A DNA stretch of 64,000 nt from Malurus cyaneus samueli. Lineage: Eukaryota; Chordata; Aves; Passeriformes; Maluridae. The translations under genes and the position numbers were made by a program. How positions within the stretch are numbered: position 1 is the stretch's first letter; every line of letters starts with the position of its first letter. The stretch is taken from assembly GCA_009741485.1 (NCBI GenBank), contig CM019219.1, positions 4,399,527-4,463,526 of the forward strand. The letters run 5' to 3'. Below are positions 26,601-40,300 of the stretch, in pieces. The notes beneath the pieces were generated by a model. That model saw only the letters and a program-made list of their open reading frames with translations. It did no database searches and was not told where the DNA came from.

Positions 26601-29600
26601 CTTGAGAGCCAAAACCAGTTTATTGCAGCTTCTGCTCGGGCAGTTCATTGTGTCTGGGTACTGGGGCTGCTTCAGAGGTTACAGGGCAGGGTTTATCAGC
26701 CTTTCTGCAAACCAAGCACTGACCCTACAGGAGACACCCCTCTTCTCCCCTCAGGACTTTTCAAACAGGTGCCTCTTTACACAAACACATAATGTATTCA
26801 CATGCATTCATACCTAATTGTTAATTCTGTCTCAGTTTGTAGTTTCTGTTAATAACTCTTCTGATGCTGTTGTCAGGCACCACTGTGTTCTAAGTGTGTC
26901 ATCTGAGAGGATTTCACCAATCATTCAGTATGAGATGTCACCACATCTCAATCAATAATCTTCTATCGTGACCCTATTAACAAAGGGGCTTCCAGTGGCT
27001 GAAAACACTTATATTTGTACAAAGGATGCCTGAAAAGCAAAACTATTCTTGTTTATTGGCAGAGCTCAGATCTGAAGAGGAATGGTCCCTCAACAAATCA
27101 TTTAGCCAAGACATTTTGTGGAAATGCTGCCACCTTCATGAAGGAGTTTTGGAGGTGATTTGTTTCTACTCTCTGGCTGCAATTCCTGTTTTCCACTCGG
27201 CAGCACTGTCAGTATTTTCTCCACATGCAACTTCCACTGAAAAGCTAAGGGGAAAAAAACAGAGGAAGTATGTGCCATGATATAGCTGAGCTGCCTTTCC
27301 CTGGCAGAAATCAGATCTATTTCTCCCTCAGATCCCTTCTTTACCTCCCTTCCACACCATTTTAGACCTTCCCTGGTTCCTGCTAGAGCTGAGCTCATTA
27401 TTTAGAAACTCAGAGCTGTATTTTGTCAGTCTTTTGTGCAGACAGAAACTGGGGACAGGACAATCATACCTGAACATCCTGCAATGCAAAGAACACCGTG
27501 AACCCCCTAAACTACAAACAAATGCTTCTCAATACCCATAATGAACCTTGGTTAGAAAAACTTGGCTTCAGGCTACACTGAAGTGAGCTCCTTCTGGTTT
27601 CTGAATAAACCCTGTCCTACTCATGCATTCAGAGCAGTCTCAAGCATAAACATTGCTTTGGTTGTATTCATGAGGCCATTTTAACAACATAACATTACAT
27701 TATTAGAACTCTATTTTGGCAAACTGAGCTCCAAGGTCAACTGCTTGCTTTCTTCTCCTCTCAGGCCTTTGTTCTCTATTAGTCTCTTAAATAGACACAC
27801 TTCACTTTTGATTGCCTGGATTTATATGGATCTGAAGCTGGTTTATTGACATATAAAAGATGTTTCTTTAACAGCCTCCATATGTAAAGAAAGTCTGGGA
27901 GTTCTGCATTTTTAAGAGCCATGGAACTGAAAGCACAACTCCTGCACTCTGGGGAACTGCATTTTACTTTCAAGAGGGTGCTTTGGATGGGGCTCTCTGC
28001 CCTCCAACCTGCTCAGCTGAGCGCTGAGCAAACCATGCACTCATGGCCAACCCTGCTCAGGTCACTGGAAATTTCCACTGTGGAAAAAGGACAAATATTT
28101 CAGTCTTTGGGATCTGCAACAGAAGGCAGAGCAGTTAATGCTTTCCTGTCCATAGGTGGCTTTGCAGTTAGGAATAAACCCTGAAAGGAAGTGCTGGGTC
28201 ATGATTGTGCTGCCACAGGGCACCTCAGCCCTGGGAAATGGGGGCTGTCCTGCAGGAGAGCAGCTTTAAGGGAAGGTCCTGGTGATGGTGGATGACATCC
28301 ACATTCCTGCTTTTCTTACCCTGTTTGCATCCTACACCAAAAGAACACAAGGGTCCCATATTCCCATGTTCCTGGTCAAACCCCCATATGCAGGGCTGAG
28401 GATGTTCCAATGATCCCATTTGGATGCACTGGATCCCAAATCCCTGCTGCAATGCCCATCCTTCCCTCAGCCTCCTACCCAGAGCCCATCTTCTGCTCTC
28501 CTTCACCCCATTCCTATCACCACTGGGAACTAAAAAATGGGATGGGAAAATGGGAACTAAACTTAGAGGACACCACTGGTAATCTGCTCCTGCAGCAAAT
28601 AAAAACCCCATCACTGGCTCTGTGAAAAACCCAGCAGGCTGTTTGTAATCATATTTACACTGGAGTGGTTCCACCAGCCTTTGGGAAGTTAATCGTGAAT
28701 TAGGGTTATGAAATGAAAATTATGAAAGTTATGAAAATCAATGCTAGAGCCAAGCTCACTGAAAAAAAAAACCCAGACTGCTATTAAATCCAAGCAGTTG
28801 TCAGTGATTCCACCTTTTGGGTTAAACACAGGAATGCCAAGAGCACTGAAATGGGAACAGGCACATGAAAAAATATTTCCCATCATTAAATAGAAATTAA
28901 TGGGATTTTTTATTTCAACACTGGGGAACACATCCTAAATCAAAGGAATTATTTAAAATATTAGTTCAATAATACAGCTCTGCAAAGGGCTGGTGTCCAA
29001 TCCCTGCTCCTATTTGAACATCCACCCTCCACCAGTAGCACTTTGTAGGAAAAATGAAATGCTAGATTTTATTATTCATCATATGTCTAAAAAAAGAAAA
29101 AATCCCATGCAGGGAGGAATCAGGGAGAATATTATTATGGAAATAGCATTTTAGACAGTTTGTAAAAGTTTGTCATATTGCAGACACAAAGTTATAAATA
29201 TTAATATAATGTTCATTGGGAAAGGATCAGGACAACTCCAGAACAGTTACTGGAAATTTTCAGTGTATGCAAGGCATCTCCCAGCACAAGGAGGAATTAT
29301 TTGATTCTGCTGCTTTTATGAACAGATGTGTGAGGAGGTGTTCCCAAAGGACAGGATCATCCCTATTGGCAAAAGCAATGAGTCCTGGAACAGCAAGAGA
29401 CAAGTAGAGGATAAAAAGTTTTTCAAAAGAGAAAGTTTTCAATGAAAAATTCTATTTTGTCCAGATGGGAAGCTTTTGGAAAGGGGCTGGATTTCTAAGA
29501 GAGGCTCTGATTTTTTTGCTTGAAATTCATTTACAAAAATTTCCACCTCCTTTCCTATCCTACTACGCCCTGTTACACAGACATTTTGATTTTTATTAAA

Positions 29601-30299
29601 ATCTTCTTCTCACCAGATTTTTAAAAATGTTTGTACGGACTAATTAAAGTTTAATTAGCCTTTATGTTTAATTATGTGTTATAATACATACAAAAATAAA
29701 TCAGAAACATCAGCATGCACTGGAAGCTGTGCTGTGTATGGTGTGCGTTGCAGCACATAATGAAGATTTCTGCTGGGGAAGCCAGGTATTCATCTGTAGC
29801 AGATTTAAAATCACTCTATAGACTCAATTTATTTTTTTCTTTGTTGTATATAACCACAGGTTACACTGCCATTTTTCCTTTGTGTCTGAACTTCCACCTG
29901 CTTTTAAGATGCAAGAATGGCTTCTTACTGTAGCTGCAGTCCATTCTTTGTTTGTGTAAGTGGAACTAATTTTTATGCCATATTCCCAAACCAATTTCTG
30001 CACTCCAGATGGTCCATTCCTGCAACATCCTCCTGTGCACCCTTCCATTGCAAAGGCAGCTCCTTGCCAGCCAGGGTCGCCCCTGCAATAATTCCTCTCA
30101 CACACCCATAAAATATGACTTTTCCTGGTGCTGCTGTTCCCTCCCAGGGGGATGTGGCACAGCCCAGCAGCTTCCAAAAAATGCAATTTAAGCAAATTAC
30201 TCAGCGTGGCACAGAGCTGACAAATACAAGTGCATATAACCCTCCACTCTGTGATATTTAACATGAAAATGAAGCCAGTGGTTGGAGAGTTTGTGTTGT
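23614..30299. other. Intergenic, no gene seen
   Basis: No repeat family clearly recognised. It includes an AT-rich block with several TTAATTA-type motifs near 29636-29680 (see findings). The 149-codon minus-strand frame at 28225-28674 has no recognisable similarity. Confidence 0.6.
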
Positions 30300-33225
30300 T
30301 TATTTTTTAAAATTGTGCTCTAAGTAACAAAGGACATTGTAAAGCTTAAAAAATTCTGAGAGGTTAGTTTATAAAGACACAAAGTCATTGGTCTGTTTGG
30401 ATAAAACGTTTCCTTTGGCAAACTTGCTTCCCTGAACAAGAAGGATTTTGAAAAGCCAATTCAATGGGAAGCCCCAAGGGTCACAGCAGGGTCACAGCAC
30501 GTGGCAGGTAAGGAGATGGCAAGGAAAGTGTTTGGTATTGAGAAGGAAAATCTTGGTGGTGTCCTCAATATCAAATGTGAGAGTGCAAGAGAAGATGAAA
30601 TGTTGTTCTTGGAGATGCAGAGAAAGCACAAAAGGCCACAGACATGAGCTCCACCTAGAAAATTTCAACTGTATATTATAAAAAAATTAATCAAAATCAT
30701 AGTAGTCAGACATTACAACAGGGCCCAGAGAGGCAAAGGATCTCCTGCCTCAATAAGGCTCTGAGCTGGGAAGTTGGACTGAAGAACCTCTCCAGAGGCC
30801 TCCAAGCTATTGTTTGTCATGAAATACAAAACCTTGTTGTAAAGACCCACTGGAAGTAAGGCAATTTTAATTACAGCAATCAAATTATATACACAATAAT
30901 GTGTATTTTACATATATCAAGGAAGAAAAAACATACTGCATTTCAAAATTTGTTTACTGCAATAACAGAGGCAAATAGTCAGGAATAAGGGTAAGCCACT
31001 AATATTAAGGAAAGCCACAATGTGTATGTAAATTGAAGCCAGAGGAAAGCTACAGAAGCTCAGTATTCAGAGACATGAAATCCAAGAATTTCACACTACC
31101 TAACTCACCTCAACGTCATTACATGGAAATGGAGTTTGGATTGCAGGGTTGGATCTGGATTATTATCTAGCATCCATAAACTTCAGGTTCCTATTTACAT
31201 TAACTGTTTCGAGATGTTAAACTGCAAGGTCGAGGTAAGTATTTTAGCTCTCACAACTGCAGCCTAGTTTCACTAAAGTTGCCTTAATTAACTTAGAACA
31301 GTCTGTGATTCTGTAATTACCAGATCAAAATGTTATTTTAAATCATTCCTCATTTCAGGATACGTGAACACTGAACTAGCTGTAACAAACTTCTAATATT
31401 TTCAAAGTCAAAGGTTCATTTTTACTTAAAAAAAAAGCCACAATAAAACTCTTAACAGAGGCTTAAAAAGGTCTTTATAAAATAATCTCCATCACACTTA
31501 CAATAGTAAGAAAATTATTCTGGTTGCTAGCTTTTAGTAAATATGAACTTGTGTAATCTGTATTAAAGAAGGTTTTAACTACAGTTCACATTTTATTTTT
31601 TAAAGGTGGATGAACAAATGTGTCAAGAAAAGTAGATTATTGCTGTTTCTCAACAAGTCCTTTTTACTCAGGACATGCAGCCTTGGTAGGCAAAGCATGG
31701 CTGGCAGCGAGCTGAGACAGGAGAGCTGAAGGAGAGAAGTTACGATCTGCATGCCAAAAAACCTTCTTCAATCATCTTGTATTTGGCAACGGTACAATTA
31801 AACTGATTTAAGATCAAAACTCTGTCATTCCATCCATCTCCTGAATGACAGTGCTGATCATCTCATAATTTAAGTTTGCTTGAAGTGACACAAGAAGGTG
31901 GAATCCAAGCAGGTTCTGGACTGGCAGGAGAAAAGATTCTGATGCTTATCCTGTCATGTGAAACTATGAAAATACCAGATGTTCTTCAGAGGGCTTTTCA
32001 CCAGGTCTGCTGGAGCAGAGAAAACAAAATGTGGACATATTGGAAATAGGAAATATATCAGGTTTTCTATTCCCACAGTAGTACTAATCAAATTAAATAT
32101 GCCAACATTCAATTTCAAGAAGACAAAAGATCTAAAAATCCACCCACGTTTTTAATCAAACTTTTCATACAGTAAGCCTCTGAAATGTACTTTCTGTGGA
32201 CACAAACTGGCAATTACAACTGCAAACAGAATAAGCTCACAACAACTGCTAATAGGGTGTCATTCATTATACATTTCAACCAGTTATTAGATTCTTTAGC
32301 TTTTGGTAATGAATTATCCCAGTGAGGATAGTGATCATTTATACAGCCAAGCTTTAATATGCTGGTACATATTCCATTGTTTACATGAAACCCTGTATTA
32401 CTGTTTCACAAAGAGCAACTTCAAGATGATCCAGAAGAGCTAAATCAAGTCACTCATAAAAATAAAATGGATGCTGCTGTCACAGGCACTACTGGATAAT
32501 CCATTACCTTCACACTGCCACCCTTCACGTTCGCAGGTTTTAAAACAGAAAAAAAGGAGAAAAAACCCAGTTAGTGACTGCTAACACTAGGGGAGAATTT
32601 TCTACTTCAGTACTTCCAGGTTTCTTGTGATGTGATAATATTTTACACAGCACATGGAAAGACATTTCTTCTCATGTGAAAAGATCCTGTTTCATGGTGT
32701 GCAGCCTGCCCAAGACACCACTGCAGTGCGTCCTGCCCTCACATTAAAGCCTCTGGTTTCTGAATCCCAGAGTCTCTAACACTGTTCAGTCAAGCCAGTG
32801 CTGAGGGTCACTCTGAGCAATTCCTGATGGAATTCCAGATTTCCCTAACTGTGCTTTGCTGTGTGACATCCTGCTAAACTGTCCCCCAATTGTGTAGTTC
32901 TCAATGAAAAAACACAGTTATCCCAGTGCCTGCTACAGCTGAGCAACAAACTGCTCTGAGCTTTGCACTGATAAATTATCACACCCCATTCCCCCCCTGC
33001 AATGAGACTTAAAGGCATTTCCTTTGCAATAAGCTTCATATTATTTCAACCAGAACCATCTTAAAGAAATAGAAGTAGAGAAAAAATTTTGCAGCTGTGA
33101 CTTGAGATTCTGCATAAGCCGTTGTGATGACTGATACACCACTGTCAGAGCTGTGGCTGTGCAGCCAACTGGTGCCTTTTTCCTTTTACTTCTCCACGAG
33201 ATATGTGTTTGATCAGCCTTGACAT
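30300..33225 (-). other. Possible distal 3' UTR or flank of SEC23IP
   Basis: AT-rich, with no open frame of note. It contains two further minus-strand AATAAA hexamers (31597-31592 and 30304-30299) and a CR1-like fragment near 30765-30812. It may be transcribed as a long alternative UTR. Confidence 0.3.
30765..30812 (+). mobile_element. CR1-like LINE fragment
   Basis: AAGTTGGACTGAAGAACCTC then TCCAGAGGCC matches the CR1 3' region pattern (GTTGGACTAGATGACCTCCAGAGGT). Very short. Confidence 0.5.
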
Positions 33226-34238
33226 TTTATTTCAAAAAAAAGCTGCTATCAACTGACCATCAGAAGCATTCTGTTACAATAGAGTACTAAAACTGTATGG
33301 TAGGAGTTAGAGATACCTAAAATATTCCTCTGAAATGTCAAGCATTTCTCTTCATGCTGGGTATTTATGTACCTTGACATTATCAGTTCTTCTGAAAATG
33401 GAGAAATACATCAGAAACTATCTTGTGTTATTCCAAAAAGGTAAGGTGCGTATTATTCCTTCCTTGCCTCTCAAAAGAAAGTATTTTCTATTCTATAACA
33501 TCCAGTGATGCAAACGGGTACAATACAGATCCTCAGTTTGAAAACATGTATCTTAAAATAAAAATACCATACCTGCAGGAATATTTCAGATCTAAGATAC
33601 TCAATTATATTGTGTATTTAATTCATTTTCAAAATGAACCAACTTCCATGTCATTTCACTTGTTCTACTAGAATTCTTAAACTATATAAAGATAATAAAA
33701 TAGTGACCTATATAAGGGTCTCATTCAGTAATTTATCACTATCAGTGTTTAACACTTTCTTGGGAGACAAACAGCTTTTTGCTGGCAAATGGGCACCATT
33801 GGTCAACCAATCCAATATGGACATTACAGCAGTAGAGTACTTGGTGTTGTAAAATATACTGCACTGTAAATGAAGTTTCATCATATCCAATTTCACCAAG
33901 TTTTCCTATTCTTCAACATTCACTGGACAATGGAACTGAGGGAGAGGCATGAGAAAGAGAGATCATACTTTAGTTGTATTTGTGCTGGCAATTATTATCC
34001 AGTATCAAAACCCCTAACATCAGATATCTTTTGGGAATGAAGGCAAGAACTCTAACGCTTCCTTTGCATTCAAGTTTAGAAACTGTTTTCGCAATCAAAA
34101 TGACATTTTACGGTTGTCTGCTTTGTAATTTAAACTTCAGAGGAAAAAGGGAAAGTAAAGACATTTAAGCTGCAGCTGAATTTGATATGAGCACAGAAGT
34201 TACATTAGAACAAACTTACAAATTCATGTTTTTTTACA
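33226..34238 (-). other. SEC23IP: Proximal 3' UTR of SEC23IP, end uncertain
   Basis: Sequence after the stop is AT-rich and non-coding. On the minus strand, candidate AATAAA signals lie at 33231-33226, 31597-31592 and 30304-30299, and an ATTAAA at 33622-33617. The first AATAAA would give a UTR of about 1 kb and the last about 3.9 kb. I cannot choose between them without transcript data. Confidence 0.45.
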
Positions 34239-34320
34239 TCAATGCTGCGGCTGCTCAGCATTGATATTCATAGTTCTGTATATTTCTTTGAGAAACAGCA
34301 AGGCAGTGTCTTCAGAACCC
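34239..34320 (-). CDS. SEC23IP: SEC23IP coding exon 18 with stop codon
   Basis: 82 nt including TGA at 34241-34239. It encodes [20 protein letters not shown] and ends EQPQH. The acceptor is TTCATAG|G. The intron upstream (34321-36283) has no further coding signal. Confidence 0.95.
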
Positions 34321-37300
34321 CTATGAAGAACGAAATTAAAAAAAATAAAAAAGTTAGTTCAGTACAGTCCATGTTCTAATTCTCCTAAGTCACATTTCAT
34401 CCTATTTCAGCCCTCTAAAAAGCTTGCACAACCTATTACCCTACAAACTTTTCATGAATATGGCCTTGCCTCTACCAACTTCCCTCAAGCTACAATTCTT
34501 CACCAGTTTGAATTAGTTCTATCAGCCTTTGCCTTTGCATTTACCTTTTTTCTACTGCATTTCCTCCTCCTCTATCCTCCCTAGCTTCCTACTCTGCAAC
34601 TCTAGATCCCCTCCTCTATCCACTTCTTTGATGTTACTCCCTTGTCTTAATCCCCCAAAATAATGTAGCACTGTTTGTATCCAATGAGCTCCTGAACATA
34701 TTCCACACTTCATTCTGCTCATCTTGTCCCACTCCATCTATTAGCCCAGTGTCAAAACTCAGCCTTGTCAGTTCTATCAGCAATGTCCTAATTCTTCTCT
34801 AACTGGCAGGCCCTTAATTGCAAACAGACTATGTTAAATACCCAGAGTTTTCCTCCCTCCCTTATTACTAAAATGTAAGGTAGTTTTCAAATAACCTAAA
34901 ATTAATATCATTCAAGTGCCATGTTTCCAAGTGGCTGTTTTCCCTCCTCTTTTCAAAAAAGTTTCAGGCTATCTCAATTTAAAGTTAGTGTGAATAGACT
35001 TAATTTTCCTATTCATCTATACAATACTATTCAAGCATACATCAACAATACCAACATAAAAAGTAAGGAGCACTGTAAAAAATAAACAGGAAAATTTGAA
35101 AAAAATTCTAAAGCTGCAGGAGTTGTTTTATGAGGGCAGCATCCTGTGCTTTTCAAAATAAATGACACAGAGACCCAGTAAAGGAGATTTAGATTGTCAG
35201 AACTGTGATCCTCCCCAAGTGAGGAGTATAATTTGCAGAACACCAGTACAGAATTAAACATGCAAGTTAAGGGACTTCATGTATTTTCCACAATTAAGCA
35301 CAGACATTTCTTGACGGTCTCTGCATTAAATGAGCAGCAAACAAGTAGGTAGAGGGCTCAACACAGAAGCTCCAATCTTTCAACGCTCAGAGCATTCCAT
35401 TTAAAGCTTTTCACACCATTCCTTAGGAAAAAAAATGCTCCCTATTTGGGTCATTAATCACCATGCTTATCTTCCCGACCTGAATGACAAAAACAGCTAT
35501 GGCTAGAAAGTTTTTTAAAAACCTGGCAGTGATCGGCTGCCACCCTGTGGAAAGAAAATCCCTTCCTTCAGCCCTGCCTGTGGAACAGCACTGCCACCAC
35601 GGGGCCACCCTGACAGAGCTCAGTGCTCACAGCAGCCTCGGTAACCCTTCCTGCAGGTCCTGAGCTTTCACAGGGGAAGTGATGATGGCTTTAATGACAC
35701 CCTTCAGGTAACGCTTTCAGAGCTGTATTTTAACCTCTGGGAAAAAAAATACCCGCTTCTAAAACCACCTACTGAAAATCAAAACCTTCAGAAAGAATGC
35801 AGAGATCCCTTTGTCCAGCATCTGCTAAACTAAAGAGACCAGTCACTCCTCCCTCAACAACACCACTCTGCACAGTTCACTGCTGATATCCAAACCTACA
35901 AAGGTGTGTTAAATAAATACATCCTTTGCTTTGACAGAAGAAGCAATAAAGTTTTACCACTTACTGTAATCTAATCAAATTCCTTCGTGAACAGTTTCAT
36001 TTGAAAAACTACAGTTGCTGAAATGCTTCCAGAACTCTCCTTGTTTTGAAAATGACAGCAGGTAGAAATGTGTGTTTGGAGTGTCAAATGTCAAGAGAAC
36101 ATTATGCAATGTCTTCATTGCAGACAGATTTGTTTACTGTGTGCTAACACAGAATTTTATTTTGAAATTGGATTATCAAATAGTGACATCCAAGCACAAC
36201 ACCCCGAGCCTGACATTTCTGGACAACCATATACACCATGTACCTTAAGCAGTATTGATAGAATAACAAATATTTCCCCTTACCAGTAGCACAGATGACT
36301 CTGCAAAGCAAACAGGTATTCATTGAAGCTTTCTATTGGCTTCTCTTGCAGAACATAATCAATGCGACGCCCTCCATTCAGCATTCCAACCTTCACTGAA
36401 ACATCTTCATCTTTTGGAGGGTCTGGACTTTCAGTGATCTTCTCAGCTAAAATCAAAGAATTTAAGATTTAAACTCTTTGCAAGTACAGCCTGCTTGACT
36501 ATAATTAAGAAATATAACCCATTTTCCATGCTGTAATTTCCAAATGCTTGTGATGAGACAGTAATAACAACCTGAACTGCCCAGAACACTACATGGGTCA
36601 AAAAGATTACTGGACTATAGGCTTATTTTTTTCTTAGTAGTTCAAATAGTTTTTTTAAGAAGTAACTGCTGAGTGATCTCTCCCTGAACTTAACTCACAC
36701 AGCTTTGTGTTTTCTCTCCCCCATCCAGAGGAGGAGAATGACAGAGCAGCTTTGGTGGGAACCCAGTATTTAGAAGAGAGGCCTTCTTAACAGGGTCAGG
36801 AAAATCAATAGCAAAGTGTCACTGGGATACTCAAGTGTCAACTTATTTGAGGTAAAATTATAGGAAAAACCAATAATGTGTCAACATACCTTCCACCACC
36901 TGCTTTTCTTCCTCCTCTTTAATTTGGTTAGCTACTTTCTCCAGTTCTGCTTGCAGCTGAGTTGAAGATGTATGAGCACGTGCAAATTCATTAAGGGTCT
37001 GCCACGCACTCTTCAGAGAGCTAATAAAGCCTTGTTTCAGATCAGATCCCATACGAGAGAGAGAGTCTTTCAGCTCTGAGAAAGAAAAAAAAAACAAAAC
37101 AAAAAATGTAATACAGAAGTATTTAAAATTACAAACTAAAATCAGAATGATGAAACTCTCTTCAATAAATATCCCAATCACCAAGAGAAACAGGCTGGCA
37201 TGAATGTGTGTTTCTTGCTTCTCTATTCCATTTTAAAAGATTAGGTGAAATGCAGCTCAATTCTCACTGAATGGATCAATTAAACCACCTACGCCAAAGT

Positions 37301-40300
37301 AAAAACAGTAAAGAGCAACAGACCATATTTTTCTCCTTTATTATACACCCTTCTGGAGAGTAAGATATTCAGGAACATTCGTCTCTTAAAATCTTACAAC
37401 ATTTTAATGCATCAAATGAGTAAATAATGAACAAGATTCATATGAAATAAGTTTTCTTTTTACCCAGATGAAGTCTTTTTCTGCCTTTATGATGGGGAAT
37501 GAGCACTGGTTTTAAATCCAAGTCTTCAATGATCATCGGTTCTAACCTGTAAGCTACTGGATCAAGCTGTTAAGAAACAATATATTGACATTTACTTATC
37601 TTTAAAATTATTCTAAATATCATATTTTAGTTTTAAAAATTCCCTATTTATGATTAACAGAGAATCAGTTTTAATTCTGTACTGTTTGAATTTACAGAAA
37701 CTCAGTTCATGACAGTTTAGGTTAATCATAAGGTTCAGCTAGTTCATTGATTACTTTCGTCTTGTCCTCCTACAGAAGGAGATTCTAATGAGGAAATAAA
37801 ACAGCAAGATTTCCTGGCATTTAATCTCTATCAACATGTCACTGTTGAAATGTTAAATGAGATCGAAGAGGACAAGCACACTACATGTAAAAATATAAAC
37901 ATTCCATAAAAATCTACAAGAGTGGCCTCAAAGTAATGAAAAAAATCCAAACAACTCCCAGAACAACTTCCTTAGGTCTTAAAAGGAACAAGTATTTCCA
38001 AACCAACCCACACCTGGAAGAATTTTGGGAAATGTACACAGGGGAACAAGCGCTGTATTGCTCAGAAGTCAAAACTTATTATTCTGCATTTTTTTGTCAT
38101 CTACATCAACTAAAATCAAACACCAAAAGCACTGCTTACTCACTGGGTGATAGATATTGAAGAAGCCTTTGCAGGTAGGGAGCCTGTAGTTTTCATCAAT
38201 CTTCTCCACACCCCTCACAGTCAGGAACACACCAATAGGGGAACCAAGAGCAAAGAAAATATCTGGTTCAAAGTCCAGTGCACTGTAAACCACAGAAACC
38301 TACCAGACAGAAATCAGACACATCATCTCCAGAACTGTCAGCTTCAAAACATGTAACATCAAAAAAACTATACATTGAAAAGACAGGATTGTTCAAAGCC
38401 TTTAAATTGCACAAACCATTAAAATCTATGTAGTCTCACCTGGCCAGTTCCAACTTCGAAATACTCATAGTCAATGTTCACTGAAGACACAGATGCACCA
38501 ACTGGAAGCTTCCTCTTTGAGTGCAGCTGGCCAGACTCTGAAGGGGAGACAGAGGAAAGTGCCTCTTTTGATTTCTGGGCGTCTTCTTGAGTCTGGAGTG
38601 TGGCAGCCAGCACTGCTTTCTTTTCTGCTATTGCCTTCTTCTGTTCCTTTTAAAGTTAGGGAGAAAAAGAAGTTAGTTCACAGTTGTCAAAATTCCTTTA
38701 AAATATATGGCATGTTAACAAGAAAGTTCAAGAACAAAAACCACTCCACAGCAAGGAAATAAGTTCCATTTGCTTAACAACTTTTATTTTCAATCCTGAG
38801 AAAAGTATTTACCTGCTTGGCTGCTCTGTCTTTTACAAAGTTAGCTATTTTCTTTCTTGGTCCAAGAGGTATCCCCATTTCCTTCAGGTCATCAACTGTA
38901 CACATGAGCTAAAGAAACAAACACCAAACACTTATCAAAGCACATTTTATAGCTTTTCTAGTAAAATTTAATTTCTTACTGGTAATGACTCACAAATTTG
39001 GTAACTCAATTTATAAAGCTGCAGAAAATATAAAAATTAAAAAAGACATGGCACAAAGTGCCTTAATATAACTGGGAGGGTGCACCACACCAAGAAAAAC
39101 CAACAAAAGTCACAGAACATTTAGTCTTCAAGTCATGCATTGATTATTTTATCTTTGCAACTGATCTTGTGGCCACAGAACTCAAAGAAAAAACAAAACA
39201 AGACAACCCAAACATAAACCTCCATACCCTGGGCAATCCCTACAAGTGAAGTGAACATTTTTGTACCAGAGACTCCATGTCGATTCGCTCCTTTTCAAAG
39301 GTGCTTGCATACTCTGACAAACTGAGCATTTCCAGAGTCTTCTGCAAAGTAGGAACATCTTCATCTGCTTCAGGCTCACAAAGGTCATCACCAGAAGTAG
39401 CAATGGAGGAGCCCAAGGAGCTGGTATCTTCAGTCATCTTAATAAAACAGCACAGAATCACATCCTCTGACAGTGAAAAACCAATATGCAGCAAAGAAAA
39501 TAAATTTTTATCTTAAAAACATAATCATGTAAGCTCTGTAAATATATGTCCATTTTTAGTAAAGAAGGATTAAAATTTCCCACCAATAATAAAACAGCAA
39601 AATAAATATTTAAAAATTACTATGAGAACTAAACACTCAAAAATGGTTCCTTTTGTTCATCAAACAACTGGTCACCATTTCTTGTCTAAACACAGATGGA
39701 TTCTTCCCCCTCTTACACATCTCCCCCACCATTTAAATACTGTTAAGACTAAGTTACATGTTCACAAGGGTCCAAGTTGATGCTCACCATCTAATGTCAT
39801 TACTGGCCTGCCTACTTGGAACTTTAGAGAGATCCAATTAGTTTGTCCTAGGAACTGCCAATATTTACAGAACTTCTTGTTTCCATTAACGTGTTAAAAA
39901 TTACTATCAAAACCCACAAACTTGTTTCAACTAATAAATTCTGAAAAATTAATTAAAAATGGCTCAAAATATCAGATCTGGGAAGGCCTGGGAAGACCAG
40001 CATGCAAATTACCTGTTTATCAGGAACAGCCACATCCTTCACAGTCCCATCAACACCAGAGAATGGTCCAGAATTCACAGATGAAGCCAAGTCCTTCTGG
40101 TTAGACAGTATGTCAAATAAAATTAAGGAACCTGGAAATAGGAATTAAGAGTTGACTTGGGAAAAACGTCGTATTTTCCTGTCCCTAAATCTCAAGCAAG
40201 ATGTACTTGCAATATGCAATCTGTCATGGTATAGATTGATCAAAACAAATGGCTGAATTAAAATATCCATATATTAACTTGAACACAATCACTGTCAGCT

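Noticed and set aside
28225..28674. 149-codon minus-strand open frame
   Set aside because: No recognisable domain, no splice partners, and low-complexity proline/glycine wording typical of GC-richer intergenic DNA.
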